DNA of 64,000 bases from Pseudomonas mandelii. Lineage in GTDB: Bacteria; Pseudomonadota; Gammaproteobacteria; Pseudomonadales; Pseudomonadaceae. This document shows, piece after piece, positions 44,373 to 51,613 of the stretch; positions within the stretch are counted from its first letter, which is position 1; each line of letters starts with the position of its first letter. The DNA is taken from NCBI RefSeq assembly GCF_024138395.1, contig NZ_JAMYDU010000005.1, forward strand, positions 1 through 64,000. Reading direction: 5' to 3'. Both the position numbers and the translations under genes were made by a program. Below the pieces are notes generated by a model, which was not told the DNA's origin, ran no database searches, and worked only from the letters and a program-made list of their open reading frames with translations.

Positions 44373-45530
44373 TCAGTCGAGTATCAGGTGCGGCAAGAAA
44401 CGGCTCGAATCCTTGGTGATCAAACTGTTGTCTTCTCGCACGCCAATACCGGCCGCTTGGTCGCCGATGACCCAAGAGCCAACCAGCGTAAAGCTGTCGC
44501 CAAACTTCGGCAGCGGGGCGAATTCCTGAAGGATAAATGGCGCGTCGGTGTAGGGCCCGTCCTCTTTCACGATCAGACCGTCAGCGGTTTGCAGCTCGAT
44601 GTTGGCGCCTTCCCGGGAGAAGAACGGCTTGCGCACCCAGCCTTTGGGCACTGCTTTGCCTGGGTCGGCATCCAGGTGCGCCGCGAGCAGGTTCGGGTGA
44701 CCTTTGTTGGACTCCCACAGCAGCGGCAGGATGCCCTTATTGGAGATGATGGATTTCCAGGCCGGTTCGAAAAACTGTGTATCGCTCTGAGCAATCGCTG
44801 CACCAAAGGGCTCGTGGAAGATGAATTCCCAGGCATGCAGCTTGAACAGATGAGGAATCCAGCGATCTTCTAAATCGACGAAACGTCCTTCATGGGTGAG
44901 GCCGATGTCCTCGATGTCGATGTGTCGCGATTCGATGCCGACCTTTTCCGCGATCAGGCGCAAGTAGTCGGTAGTGCCTTTGTCTTCGACCGAATCTTTC
45001 ATCGAGGCGAAATAGAAGGGCTGTTTCAGCTGCAGTTGAGCAAAGGCCTGATGCAGCTTGGTGTCGATGCTGTTGAACTGGTCGGCATGCTTGGGTAGCA
45101 AGCCGCGTTCGATGCATTGCTCCAGCCAGCCCCACTGAAACGCCGCCGCCTCATACAGGCTGGTCGGCGTGTCGTAATTGAGTTCCAGCAACTTGGCCGG
45201 CCCGCTGCCGTTGTAGGAGAAATCCATACGCCCATACAGGTGCGGGTGGCCTTCGAGCCATGAAGTGCGAACCATGTCGAAGAATGGCGCCGGAATGCTC
45301 AGGCGCTCCAGCAGCTCCTCGCTCTGAACCACGCGAGCCACCAGATCCATGCACATCTCATGAATCTCGGTGGTTGGGTCTTCGAGATCGTTCTCGATCT
45401 GTTTGAGCGAGAACTGGTAATACGCGCTCTCGTCCCAATAGGGTTCGTCGTCGATGGTATGGAACAGAAAGCCAAGACTTTCGGCCGTCTGTTTCCAGTC
45501 ATGACGCTCGGCGCAGAGGATTTTCTTCAT
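44373..45530 (-). CDS. Glutathionylspermidine-synthase-like ATP-grasp ligase (YjfC/YgiC type)
   Basis: A 385-residue stand-alone ligase domain. The family motifs are YGRMDFSYNG (99-108), LELNYDTPTSLYE (115-127) and the ATP-binding Lys in WVRKPFFSREGANI (Lys301), followed by the FILQEFAPLP stretch. The N-terminal amidase domain of E. coli Gss is missing, so it is like YjfC and YgiC, whose substrate is unknown. It starts 12 bp after the DUF1190 lipoprotein gene, the same pairing as ygiB-ygiC and yjfM-yjfC. An amide-forming role on a peptide or polyamine is inferred. Confidence 0.92.
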   Translation of the reverse strand: MKKILCAERHDWKQTAESLGFLFHTIDDEPYWDESAYYQFSLKQIENDLEDPTTEIHEMCMDLVARVVQSEELLERLSIPAPFFDMVRTSWLEGHPHLYGRMDFSYNGSGPAKLLELNYDTPTSLYEAAAFQWGWLEQCIERGLLPKHADQFNSIDTKLHQAFAQLQLKQPFYFASMKDSVEDKGTTDYLRLIAEKVGIESRHIDIEDIGLTHEGRFVDLEDRWIPHLFKLHAWEFIFHEPFGAAIAQSDTQFFEPAWKSIISNKGILPLLWESNKGHPNLLAAHLDADPGKAVPKGWVRKPFFSREGANIELQTADGLIVKEDGPYTDAPFILQEFAPLPKFGDSFTLVGSWVIGDQAAGIGVREDNSLITKDSSRFLPHLILD

Positions 45531-45542
45531 GGCGTTCGTTCC

Positions 45543-46265
45543 TTAACTGCTCGATCGGCCAGCACTGCTCGAACCGCCCCAACCGCTGCGGGCGCTGGCT
45601 TTGCTACCGAAGCCGCCACGAGACGTGGACGAGGCAACGGATATCGGCTTGGCGCCCGAACGGATTGAGTCGGTGTAGCTGCTGCCGTACCTTGCCTGAT
45701 TGGACTTGGTAAAGGTTGATCCCTGCGAAATTCGCTGGTTGAGCGTTGAGGAGCCGTAGTTGCCGCGATCATCGCGGTAGCGGTAGACCGGCTGGGAGAA
45801 GTAGCTGCTGCGATTGCTACTCAGCATGTTGCCGATCAGCAGGCCGGTCAGCAGGCTGGTGCCGGAGAACCCGGAGCCCCCGCTGTTCGCTTCCGAGGCC
45901 GGCAGTTGAGCCTTGGCCGCGTCCACTTGGGATTGCGTCACCTCGCCATCGGCAGTCAGTTCGAAACCACCCAGCTTGGGGATGAACTTGCCGGCGGAAT
46001 CCTGTTGGCACCAGTCGGCGACAAAGTCGGCATCGCAATCGGCCTGGTTGTCGTACACCGGCGCGAGACGGCGATGTTCAGCCATGGCGGCCATGTAGGC
46101 GTCAGAGCAGACGTCTACCGGGAGCTTTTCGTCGGCGCACTGCTGAACAGACTGGAAGTTGTACTTCTTCTGCACCGGGTAGGTTTTTTCCGCCTGCCCG
46201 CAGCCTGATATCGCCATGGCGACCGACGCTGCCAGCGAGAGCTGAACGTACTTGCTTCGTTTCAT
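45543..46265 (-). CDS. DUF1190 lipoprotein (YgiB/YjfM type)
   Basis: A 240-residue protein with a lipoprotein signal: MKRSK, a short hydrophobic core, and the lipobox ISGC with Cys22. The mature part has paired cysteines (CADEK...VCSDAY, CDADF...WCQQ), a glycine-rich hydrophobic stretch (GTSLLTGLLIGNMLSS), and a Ser/Gly/Arg-rich tail. DUF1190 proteins nearly always neighbour a GSP-synthase-like ligase, as here, and may hold its substrate or anchor it at the envelope. The function is unknown. Confidence 0.9.
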   Translation of the reverse strand: MKRSKYVQLSLAASVAMAISGCGQAEKTYPVQKKYNFQSVQQCADEKLPVDVCSDAYMAAMAEHRRLAPVYDNQADCDADFVADWCQQDSAGKFIPKLGGFELTADGEVTQSQVDAAKAQLPASEANSGGSGFSGTSLLTGLLIGNMLSSNRSSYFSQPVYRYRDDRGNYGSSTLNQRISQGSTFTKSNQARYGSSYTDSIRSGAKPISVASSTSRGGFGSKASARSGWGGSSSAGRSSS

Positions 46266-46284
46266 CGGGATCTCCGTGGCGCAA

Positions 46285-46713
46285 TCAGTTCTGGGAAGGG
46301 GTCATGCACGCGGCGTTCAACATGCCGACGCTGATCGCCACTGCCGCGACATAAATACCCGCAGCGATTTCACCTTTTTTAATCCGCTCAGAGGTGCCTT
46401 TAAGCACCAGGCTGGTCACCAGAAACGCCAGCAGTTGCACGAAAGCGGCGATCACTGCCCAGACGACGAAGTCCAGAATGCTGATCGAGTAGGCAATCAC
46501 ATTGCTGGCCGGAATGGCGAAACCGATGATGGCGCCACCCAGCGCGATCGCGGCCGCAACGTTGCCCGAACGGATCAGTTCGAATTCTCTGTGCGGCGTG
46601 ATTCGGGTGTAGATGAACTGGAACAGCGCGAACAGCACGGCGGCACCGAGGATGTACAAGACAAACCCGAGCACGGCGGCTTTGTTCAGGGAGATGGAGA
46701 GCGCTTCAAGCAT
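46285..46713 (-). CDS. DUF350 membrane protein (YjfL type)
   Basis: A 142-residue protein with four membrane segments arranged as two similar halves (AVLGFVLYILGAAVLFALF; GNVAAAIALGGAIIGFAIP; then two more). DUF350 proteins are small integral membrane proteins that travel with PspA, DUF1190 and ATP-grasp ligases. The function is unknown. It is 14 bp from the upstream DUF2491 gene and 19 bp from the lipoprotein gene. Confidence 0.9.
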   Translation of the reverse strand: MLEALSISLNKAAVLGFVLYILGAAVLFALFQFIYTRITPHREFELIRSGNVAAAIALGGAIIGFAIPASNVIAYSISILDFVVWAVIAAFVQLLAFLVTSLVLKGTSERIKKGEIAAGIYVAAVAISVGMLNAACMTPSQN

Positions 46714-46727
46714 GGACTTCTTCCTTT

Positions 46728-47402
46728 TTAAAAAGTGTTCAGGTCAGTGGTGTACAGCGAAATGCCCAGCGAAGTGCTCAAGCTGATGGTGCCCTCGGCG
46801 TCTTCTTCGACGGAAAACAGCAGGAATTCCCGGCGATCGGTCAGGCCGGTTTCGCGTGCGTACAGCATCGAACGGTGCTCGATGCTGTAAGACTCATCCG
46901 GGTTTTTCAGGTGTTCGCTCAATGCCACCAGTTCTGTCTGGCCGCTTTCGGTGCCCCATTCGCGGGTGTACTCGACACCGTTGTGGTTGTAAGTCGGCAG
47001 CCCGATCAGGCTTTCAGGACCGGCCAGCCGACGCAGCTCCGATTCACTGTTGATGGTGATGTAACTGAGGTAGTTGAACAGGATCACTGACTCGACTTGT
47101 CCGGCGATGTCGCCGCTGGTGTGCACTTGCAGCCAGTGGTCTTCGTCGTTCATGTAATAGCGCGACAGCCAGGTCGACTGCCCGAGATCAACAGTGCCGG
47201 CACTCCAGATCTGTTGGGAGCCAGGGATGACCACTGTGGTGTTGCCGTCGAGCAACAACTTCAGGGTGGTGTCGAACATCACGCCTTTGCCCAATGCCAG
47301 TCCAAGCGGACCGATGGCGGGCAGGGTTTCGTTGGCTGTCCATTTCGACTCTGTATTCGCTTTCGGGGCCTCAAGCCCCATCAACTGTTTAAACCATCCC
47401 AT
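46728..47402 (-). CDS. DUF2491 protein (YjfK type)
   Basis: A 224-residue soluble protein; start ATG 47402 gives MGWFKQLMG, the family start, while an open extension upstream overlaps the channel gene. The amphipathic N-terminus may touch membrane, followed by a beta-rich domain (GPLGLALGKGVMFDTTLKLLLDG, WLQVHTSGDIAG). It overlaps the channel gene by 14 bp, so translation is coupled. Same position as yjfK in E. coli. No enzymatic motif seen. Confidence 0.88.
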   Translation of the reverse strand: MGWFKQLMGLEAPKANTESKWTANETLPAIGPLGLALGKGVMFDTTLKLLLDGNTTVVIPGSQQIWSAGTVDLGQSTWLSRYYMNDEDHWLQVHTSGDIAGQVESVILFNYLSYITINSESELRRLAGPESLIGLPTYNHNGVEYTREWGTESGQTELVALSEHLKNPDESYSIEHRSMLYARETGLTDRREFLLFSVEEDAEGTISLSTSLGISLYTTDLNTF

Positions 47403-48423
47403 TGGTGATTTCCTTGAGGCGAGTGGAGGCGATGTAGAAGAGTTCGCCGCCCTCGATGCGAGTGGTGCCGGGCGGGTTGATCCAAGGCTGTCGGGCGGCT
47501 TTGGCACGGTAGCCGATCAGGGTCGCGTTATGGTGTTCTTTCATCTGTGTGTACAGATCGCCGAACGTTGCCTCAAAGGTGTCGGGCAAACTCATCAGGT
47601 ATTGAGTGGCGCCTTGGCCCACGCACAGCAATTCATTGATGACCACTGACGAGCCCGGATCCTGAGAGGCGCGCACCAACATCTCGATGGCCATGCTTGA
47701 GGTGCATTCCAGGCTGGGTGCGTAGGCGCTGGCAAGGGCGGCGATTTCACTTTCATTGAAGTGGGCGACCACATGCCCGACAGGGCTCAGTTGATTGATC
47801 GCCAGCACGGTGGCCAGGGTCAGATCGTCTGAATGGGTTCGCACCAATACGCGTTCGGCACCGGGAACGCCGGCGCGCAGCAAAAGCGCGGCAGAGGACA
47901 GGCTTTCGCCTTTGATAAAGTCCGCTTTACCCGGCATGGGGTTTTCTTCGAGGTCGCAATCGCAAATGACGATCAGGTTGTCATTGGACGTTTCGTCCTG
48001 CAGCAATAATTCAATCACCCGCTCGCTGGACGCGCCTTCCCAGCCGATGAGAACGGTATGGCCGACCTTGCCGGTGAAATCGCCTTTGCCCTTCATGCCT
48101 TTTCTCCATACATCGATGACACTGCTGGTGGTTTTGCCGATGGCTGCCGTCAGCAGCGCAATGCCCCCGAGCATGACCCAGGTAGCCACGAAAATTCGTC
48201 CCGCCGATGTCTGTGGCGCGAGATCGCCATAGCCGACGGTGAGCGTGGTGGTGAGATAGAAGTAGGTAAACGTGGCGGCGGCGATGAGGTGTTGTTCGCC
48301 CAGAAGCACTAGGCCGATCCAGGCCGTGCTCAAGTGTATGCCCAACGCAATGGCCAAGCCTGCCCAGCCGAACCGATGGAAGAAGGACGAGGCGTACGTG
48401 CGCAATAAAAGGAAAATCGACAT
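47389..48423 (-). CDS. Potassium channel with RCK/TrkA-N-like domain
   Basis: A 344-residue two-TM channel subunit: TM1 (about 18-41), pore helix, selectivity filter TVGYGD (62-67), TM2 (about 77-97), then a cytoplasmic Rossmann-like domain (about 118-250) and a C-terminal TrkA-C-like part. The filter is a true K+ filter. The nucleotide loop reads IGWEGASSE in place of the usual GXGXXG, so ligand binding may differ from NAD-gated RCKs. It overlaps the DUF2491 gene by 14 bp and is part of the same operon, an addition relative to E. coli yjf. Confidence 0.92.
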   Translation of the reverse strand: MSIFLLLRTYASSFFHRFGWAGLAIALGIHLSTAWIGLVLLGEQHLIAAATFTYFYLTTTLTVGYGDLAPQTSAGRIFVATWVMLGGIALLTAAIGKTTSSVIDVWRKGMKGKGDFTGKVGHTVLIGWEGASSERVIELLLQDETSNDNLIVICDCDLEENPMPGKADFIKGESLSSAALLLRAGVPGAERVLVRTHSDDLTLATVLAINQLSPVGHVVAHFNESEIAALASAYAPSLECTSSMAIEMLVRASQDPGSSVVINELLCVGQGATQYLMSLPDTFEATFGDLYTQMKEHHNATLIGYRAKAARQPWINPPGTTRIEGGELFYIASTRLKEITNGMV

Positions 48424-48495
48424 TACATCCCTGACTCCGTGGGGGGCTCATTCCTGGCGACATAATCGCTCTGGCGTCTGAGTGCTCAAGTGCGG

Positions 48496-49059
48496 TTACC
48501 GGGCGGCATTAAACCTGCTGCGCGGCGTAGATAACAGTACCTTGGCTGCAATAAATCCGGCGATCGCACCAAAAATATGCCCTTCGAAGGACATGCCCTG
48601 GCGAGGAAGGAAGCCAAAGATCAAGCCGCCATAGAGCAGGACCACGACACTCGCCGTTATCAGGTTGCTCCAGCTCCTCTGGAACCAGGCGCGCGACAGG
48701 AGGTACGCCCACAGCCCGAATACCCATCCGCTGGCACCGATGTGCACGCCTGCAAACCCGAACAGCCAGACCAGCGTACCGCCCAACAGAATAATGATGG
48801 CGCTGACGGCCATGAACCGGCTGAGCCCTTCGACGATGACCAGGGTACCAAGGATCAAAAAGGCAATCAGGTTGGTGCTCAGGTGCGCAAAGGACCCGTG
48901 CAAGAACGGCGAGGTGATGATGCCGACCAGTCCCTGCAATGTTCTCGGAACCAGGCCGAAGGCAATAAGGCTGTAGCCGGTCACCACATTGAGCAGTTGC
49001 AGCGCGACCATGAAGAGAGCCACGCCTGCGATTGTCTTGAACCCCTTCAGGGCATCCAT
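48496..49059 (-). CDS. Rhomboid-family intramembrane serine protease
   Basis: A 187-residue protein with six hydrophobic segments. The catalytic dyad is visible: Ser110 in GASGW and His161 in FEGHIFG. The second rhomboid motif, HGSFAHLSTN (His54 and Asn63), matches the oxyanion site. Rhomboids cut membrane proteins within or near the bilayer. It lies 72 bp upstream of the channel gene on the same strand. The substrate is unknown; neighbouring membrane proteins are candidates. Confidence 0.9.
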   Translation of the reverse strand: MDALKGFKTIAGVALFMVALQLLNVVTGYSLIAFGLVPRTLQGLVGIITSPFLHGSFAHLSTNLIAFLILGTLVIVEGLSRFMAVSAIIILLGGTLVWLFGFAGVHIGASGWVFGLWAYLLSRAWFQRSWSNLITASVVVLLYGGLIFGFLPRQGMSFEGHIFGAIAGFIAAKVLLSTPRSRFNAAR

Positions 49060-49140
49060 CCGTGACCTCGACTCGGCAAAAAGAAGGGCATTGAATTAAT
49101 GCCCGTCTGTTAATCAACTTCAGTCGCGACGCATCTCTTT

Positions 49141-49285
49141 GTAGCAGCTGCCGAGCCTGCGAGGCTGCGTTCGGCTGCGAAGCAGTCGTAAAATCAGAAA
49201 TTGCGGTGCCTCAGGCAAATTGCATCAGCCGGACTCACGACTGCTGCGCAGCCGAACGCAGCCTCGCAGGCTCGGCAGCTGCTAC
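49141..49285. repeat. Long REP-type inverted repeat
   Basis: Two 49-nt arms (49141-49189 and 49237-49285) are inverted copies with one mismatch, separated by 47 nt. The arms (GTAGCAGCTGCCGAGCCTGC...) belong to a REP family other than those nearby. It fills most of the 292-bp gap between the PspA gene and the rhomboid gene and could form a long stem that attenuates or stabilises the transcript. Confidence 0.88.
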
Positions 49286-49351
49286 GGATCGCATTAAGGC
49301 TTAACTTACCGGTATCAGAGCAATCAATGTCTGAGATGTTGCCTACGTGGA

Positions 49352-50050
49352 TTACTCAGCCGATTTTTTCTTCAGGCGTTCCAGAATCGCATTGGCACTG
49401 CCTTCGTTCGGCGTGATGCCGGCTTCGCGAAGCTTGCGCTCCAGGTCGGTGCCGGTCGACGCATCGGCCAGTTGGTCCTGAGCTTCCAGTTCAGCGGCGC
49501 GTTGCTGTTGCTTGGCTTGCAGGCGGTTCAGCGTACCGACAGCGGTTTCCAGCTTGCCGTTGGCGCCGCCACTTGCGATCGAAGCACTGACCTGGGCTTT
49601 CTGAACGCTTTCACGCGCCTTGGCCATGTCCACTTGCTGACGCAGGCTTTTGATGCGGCTTTCGGCCTTGGTGATGTCTTTGCGCATATTGTCCGCGTAA
49701 CCGCCGAATTCGGTGGCCTGCTTTTGCTCGACATCCAGTTCATTGGTCAGGGTCGAGATGGCTTCGGCCACTTCCAGTGCCAGGTCTTCGCGATTGGCCT
49801 GGATCGCAGCCAGGGCCTTGGATTCCAGGTCCTTGATCTTGGCGTTGTACTCGCTGACGCGATCAGCCGACAGTTTGTGCTTGGCCATGATGGTGACCAG
49901 CTCACGCTTGGCGTTGGCCAGCGCGCTGTCAGCATCGCGAATTTCCTGGTCGAGGATGCGCAGGGCCTGTTGGTCGACGATCGATTCGCCGACTTCGTTG
50001 GCGCCGCCACGCAGCGCGGTGAACAATTTGCTCCAGATGGACTGAGTCAT
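49352..50050 (-). CDS. PspA/IM30-family membrane-remodelling protein (YjfJ type)
   Basis: A 232-residue, mostly helical coiled-coil protein. It starts MTQSIWSKLFTALRGG, an amphipathic helix of the sort PspA and Vipp1 use to bind stressed membrane, followed by alternating charged heptads (about 25-190) and a short C-terminal helix. PspA/IM30 proteins form ESCRT-III-like rods and rings on the inner membrane. AGGAAA lies before the ATG. It is 24 bp after the YjfI-like gene. The usual PspF/PspBC partners are not next to it. Confidence 0.92.
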   Translation of the reverse strand: MTQSIWSKLFTALRGGANEVGESIVDQQALRILDQEIRDADSALANAKRELVTIMAKHKLSADRVSEYNAKIKDLESKALAAIQANREDLALEVAEAISTLTNELDVEQKQATEFGGYADNMRKDITKAESRIKSLRQQVDMAKARESVQKAQVSASIASGGANGKLETAVGTLNRLQAKQQQRAAELEAQDQLADASTGTDLERKLREAGITPNEGSANAILERLKKKSAE

Positions 50051-50074
50051 TGGATATTTCCTGTTCCCGAATAA

Positions 50075-50764
50075 TTAGATGAAGAAACGTTCAAAGGCTT
50101 CGCTGGCACGCTGGACGTTGTCGACGAGGGTTTTGACCTCGGTCACGACGTTGGTCAGACTGGAGTCGGAGCTCAACGCGCCGAACATGTTGTAAACGAC
50201 CTGCCCGTTGGGCATGGACTCGATACCGATCGAGGACAGCGGGAACATTTCCCGGCTGCGCAGAACGGCATCGTTGAATGCCGGTACGTCGTTGATGGAC
50301 TCGACGTCGACCAAAACGGTATCCACGATGACCTGATCGCCAACCACCGCGATGAAAATCGGCAAGCCACCGAAATCGTTCATTTCCAGCTTGATGCTGG
50401 ACTCGGAGCCTTGAACGAGGGAGAGGGTGATGTCGTTCGAAATCACTTCGTCGAGGGCCTGAAGGGCGCTGTAGAGGCGATCGATGTTCCAGTTATTACC
50501 TGCGCTCATGTAATTCTCCGACATGAATGAGCCAGCCAGAATCGGTTGGCGTAGCTGTTTCTCCATCTGCTTGAGCAGGCTTCGGTTTTCGGGAAGCACC
50601 CAAGTCTCGTGTTTCACATACCCGGCGGCACCCAGGCCCGCACGCATCTGCTTCATGTAGAAGCTGGATGGTTTTTTCGCGGACGGTTTCGAGCGCTCTC
50701 CCTTTTGGCTCGCTGAATCGGTAGCAGATCCGCTAGGCGGATCTGATGGAGAGCTGCTGTTCAT
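50075..50764 (-). CDS. YjfI-like protein (DUF2170)
   Basis: A 229-residue soluble protein. The start chosen is ATG 50764 (MNSSSPSDPPSG), because the open frame upstream runs through an operator palindrome. A Ser/Pro/Lys-rich disordered N-terminus (about 1-35) is followed by a short basic segment (FYMKQMRAGLGAAGYV) and a DUF2170 domain. The family sits directly upstream of PspA-type YjfJ, as in E. coli yjfIJ, and may regulate or bind it. The function is not established. Confidence 0.88.
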   Translation of the reverse strand: MNSSSPSDPPSGSATDSASQKGERSKPSAKKPSSFYMKQMRAGLGAAGYVKHETWVLPENRSLLKQMEKQLRQPILAGSFMSENYMSAGNNWNIDRLYSALQALDEVISNDITLSLVQGSESSIKLEMNDFGGLPIFIAVVGDQVIVDTVLVDVESINDVPAFNDAVLRSREMFPLSSIGIESMPNGQVVYNMFGALSSDSSLTNVVTEVKTLVDNVQRASEAFERFFI

Positions 50765-50788
50765 GATGCTGACCCCGTTGTGAAAAAT

Positions 50789-50800
50789 CTCACGCGTGAG
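50789..50800. promoter_or_regulatory. Palindromic operator, proximal copy
   Basis: A perfect 12-bp palindrome CTCACGCGTGAG, extended to 14 bp by T and A. It is centred 30 bp upstream of the YjfI start, near the expected promoter. The binding protein is unknown. Confidence 0.65.
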
Positions 50801-50833
50801 AAACACTACAGGCAATTTTCGCGACCCTCAATA

Positions 50834-50845
50834 CTCACGCGTGAG
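50834..50845. promoter_or_regulatory. Palindromic operator, distal copy
   Basis: A second identical CTCACGCGTGAG, 45 bp centre-to-centre from the first. With the flanking A/T runs the two copies also form a longer inverted repeat. The 33 bp between them contain a weak TTGAGG/TGTAGT promoter on the - strand. Confidence 0.65.
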
Positions 50846-50860
50846 ATTTTTTCGAGCAAT

Positions 50861-50954
50861 CCTGTGGGAGCGGGCTTGCCCGCGATAGCGATGTAACAGT
50901 CAACAAAGATGTTGGATGTTATGGCCTCATCGCGGGCAAGCCCGCTCCCACAGG
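50861..50954. repeat. REP inverted repeat (TGTGGGAGCGGGCTTGCCCGCGAT family)
   Basis: Arms CCTGTGGGAGCGGGCTTGCC... at 50861 and its inverted copy ending at 50954 are intact. It separates the yjf-like promoter from the hydrolase gene and ends 9 bp before that gene's stop codon. Confidence 0.88.
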
Positions 50955-50963
50955 TTCCTCATA

Positions 50964-51512
50964 CTAATCAGCCAGAAAGTCGTCGGTGGATACAACGCTG
51001 GCATAGGCAAAGCCCAAGGCCGACATGAAGGCGGCGTGAACGTGGGCAGCCGGGACGGTGACGCCGTTGAATTCCAGGTCACGGGTGGCGCAGGCGTCGT
51101 GAATCACCGTGACGGTATAGCCCAGGTCGGCCGCGGCGCGGGTGATGCCGTCGATGCACATGTGGCTCATGCTCCCGACGATTACCAAGTGTTCGATGCC
51201 TTGCTGGTCGAGGATGGCTTCCAGTTCGGTCTCGCGGAACGCGTTGACGAAATGCTTGAGCACCACCGGTTCGTCGGCGCGGTTGAGGACTTTGGTGTGC
51301 AGCTTCGCGCCGTCGGAACCTGGGGTGAAGAACGGTGCGTCGTCGGAGGTGAACTCGTGGCGGATGTGCACCACAGAATCACCGGCCTCGCGAAACGCCT
51401 GAATCATCCGTGCGGCGTTGTCCGCTGCGGCATCGGCGCCCACCAGCGGCCATTTGCCTTGGGGGAAGTAGTCGTTCTGGATATCGACTACGATGAGTGC
51501 TTGCTTGGCCAT
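50964..51512 (-). CDS. Isochorismatase-family cysteine hydrolase
   Basis: A 182-residue protein with the catalytic triad of the family: Asp10 (IVVDIQNDY), Lys86 (VVLKHFVNAF) and Cys119 (SMSHMCIDG). Such enzymes hydrolyse amides or related bonds, as in nicotinamidases and carbamoylases; the substrate cannot be told from sequence. It is divergent from a GlxA-type regulator, with about 100 bp between them, so it may be the regulator's target. Confidence 0.92.
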   Translation of the reverse strand: MAKQALIVVDIQNDYFPQGKWPLVGADAAADNAARMIQAFREAGDSVVHIRHEFTSDDAPFFTPGSDGAKLHTKVLNRADEPVVLKHFVNAFRETELEAILDQQGIEHLVIVGSMSHMCIDGITRAAADLGYTVTVIHDACATRDLEFNGVTVPAAHVHAAFMSALGFAYASVVSTDDFLAD

Positions 51513-51613
51513 GACTGTTTCCTCGAAGTGTGTTTGGGTGTGGAATCAAGTATTGGTGCTGGCCGTTCGTTCGAGGATTGGCTGCTCCGACAATAGCAGG
51601 GGGAAAACTGACA

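Noticed and set aside
42061-50764. Prophage or integrative element carrying the yjf-like genes
   Set aside because: No integrase, attachment repeats, tRNA boundary or phage genes are seen, and base composition looks like that of the neighbours.
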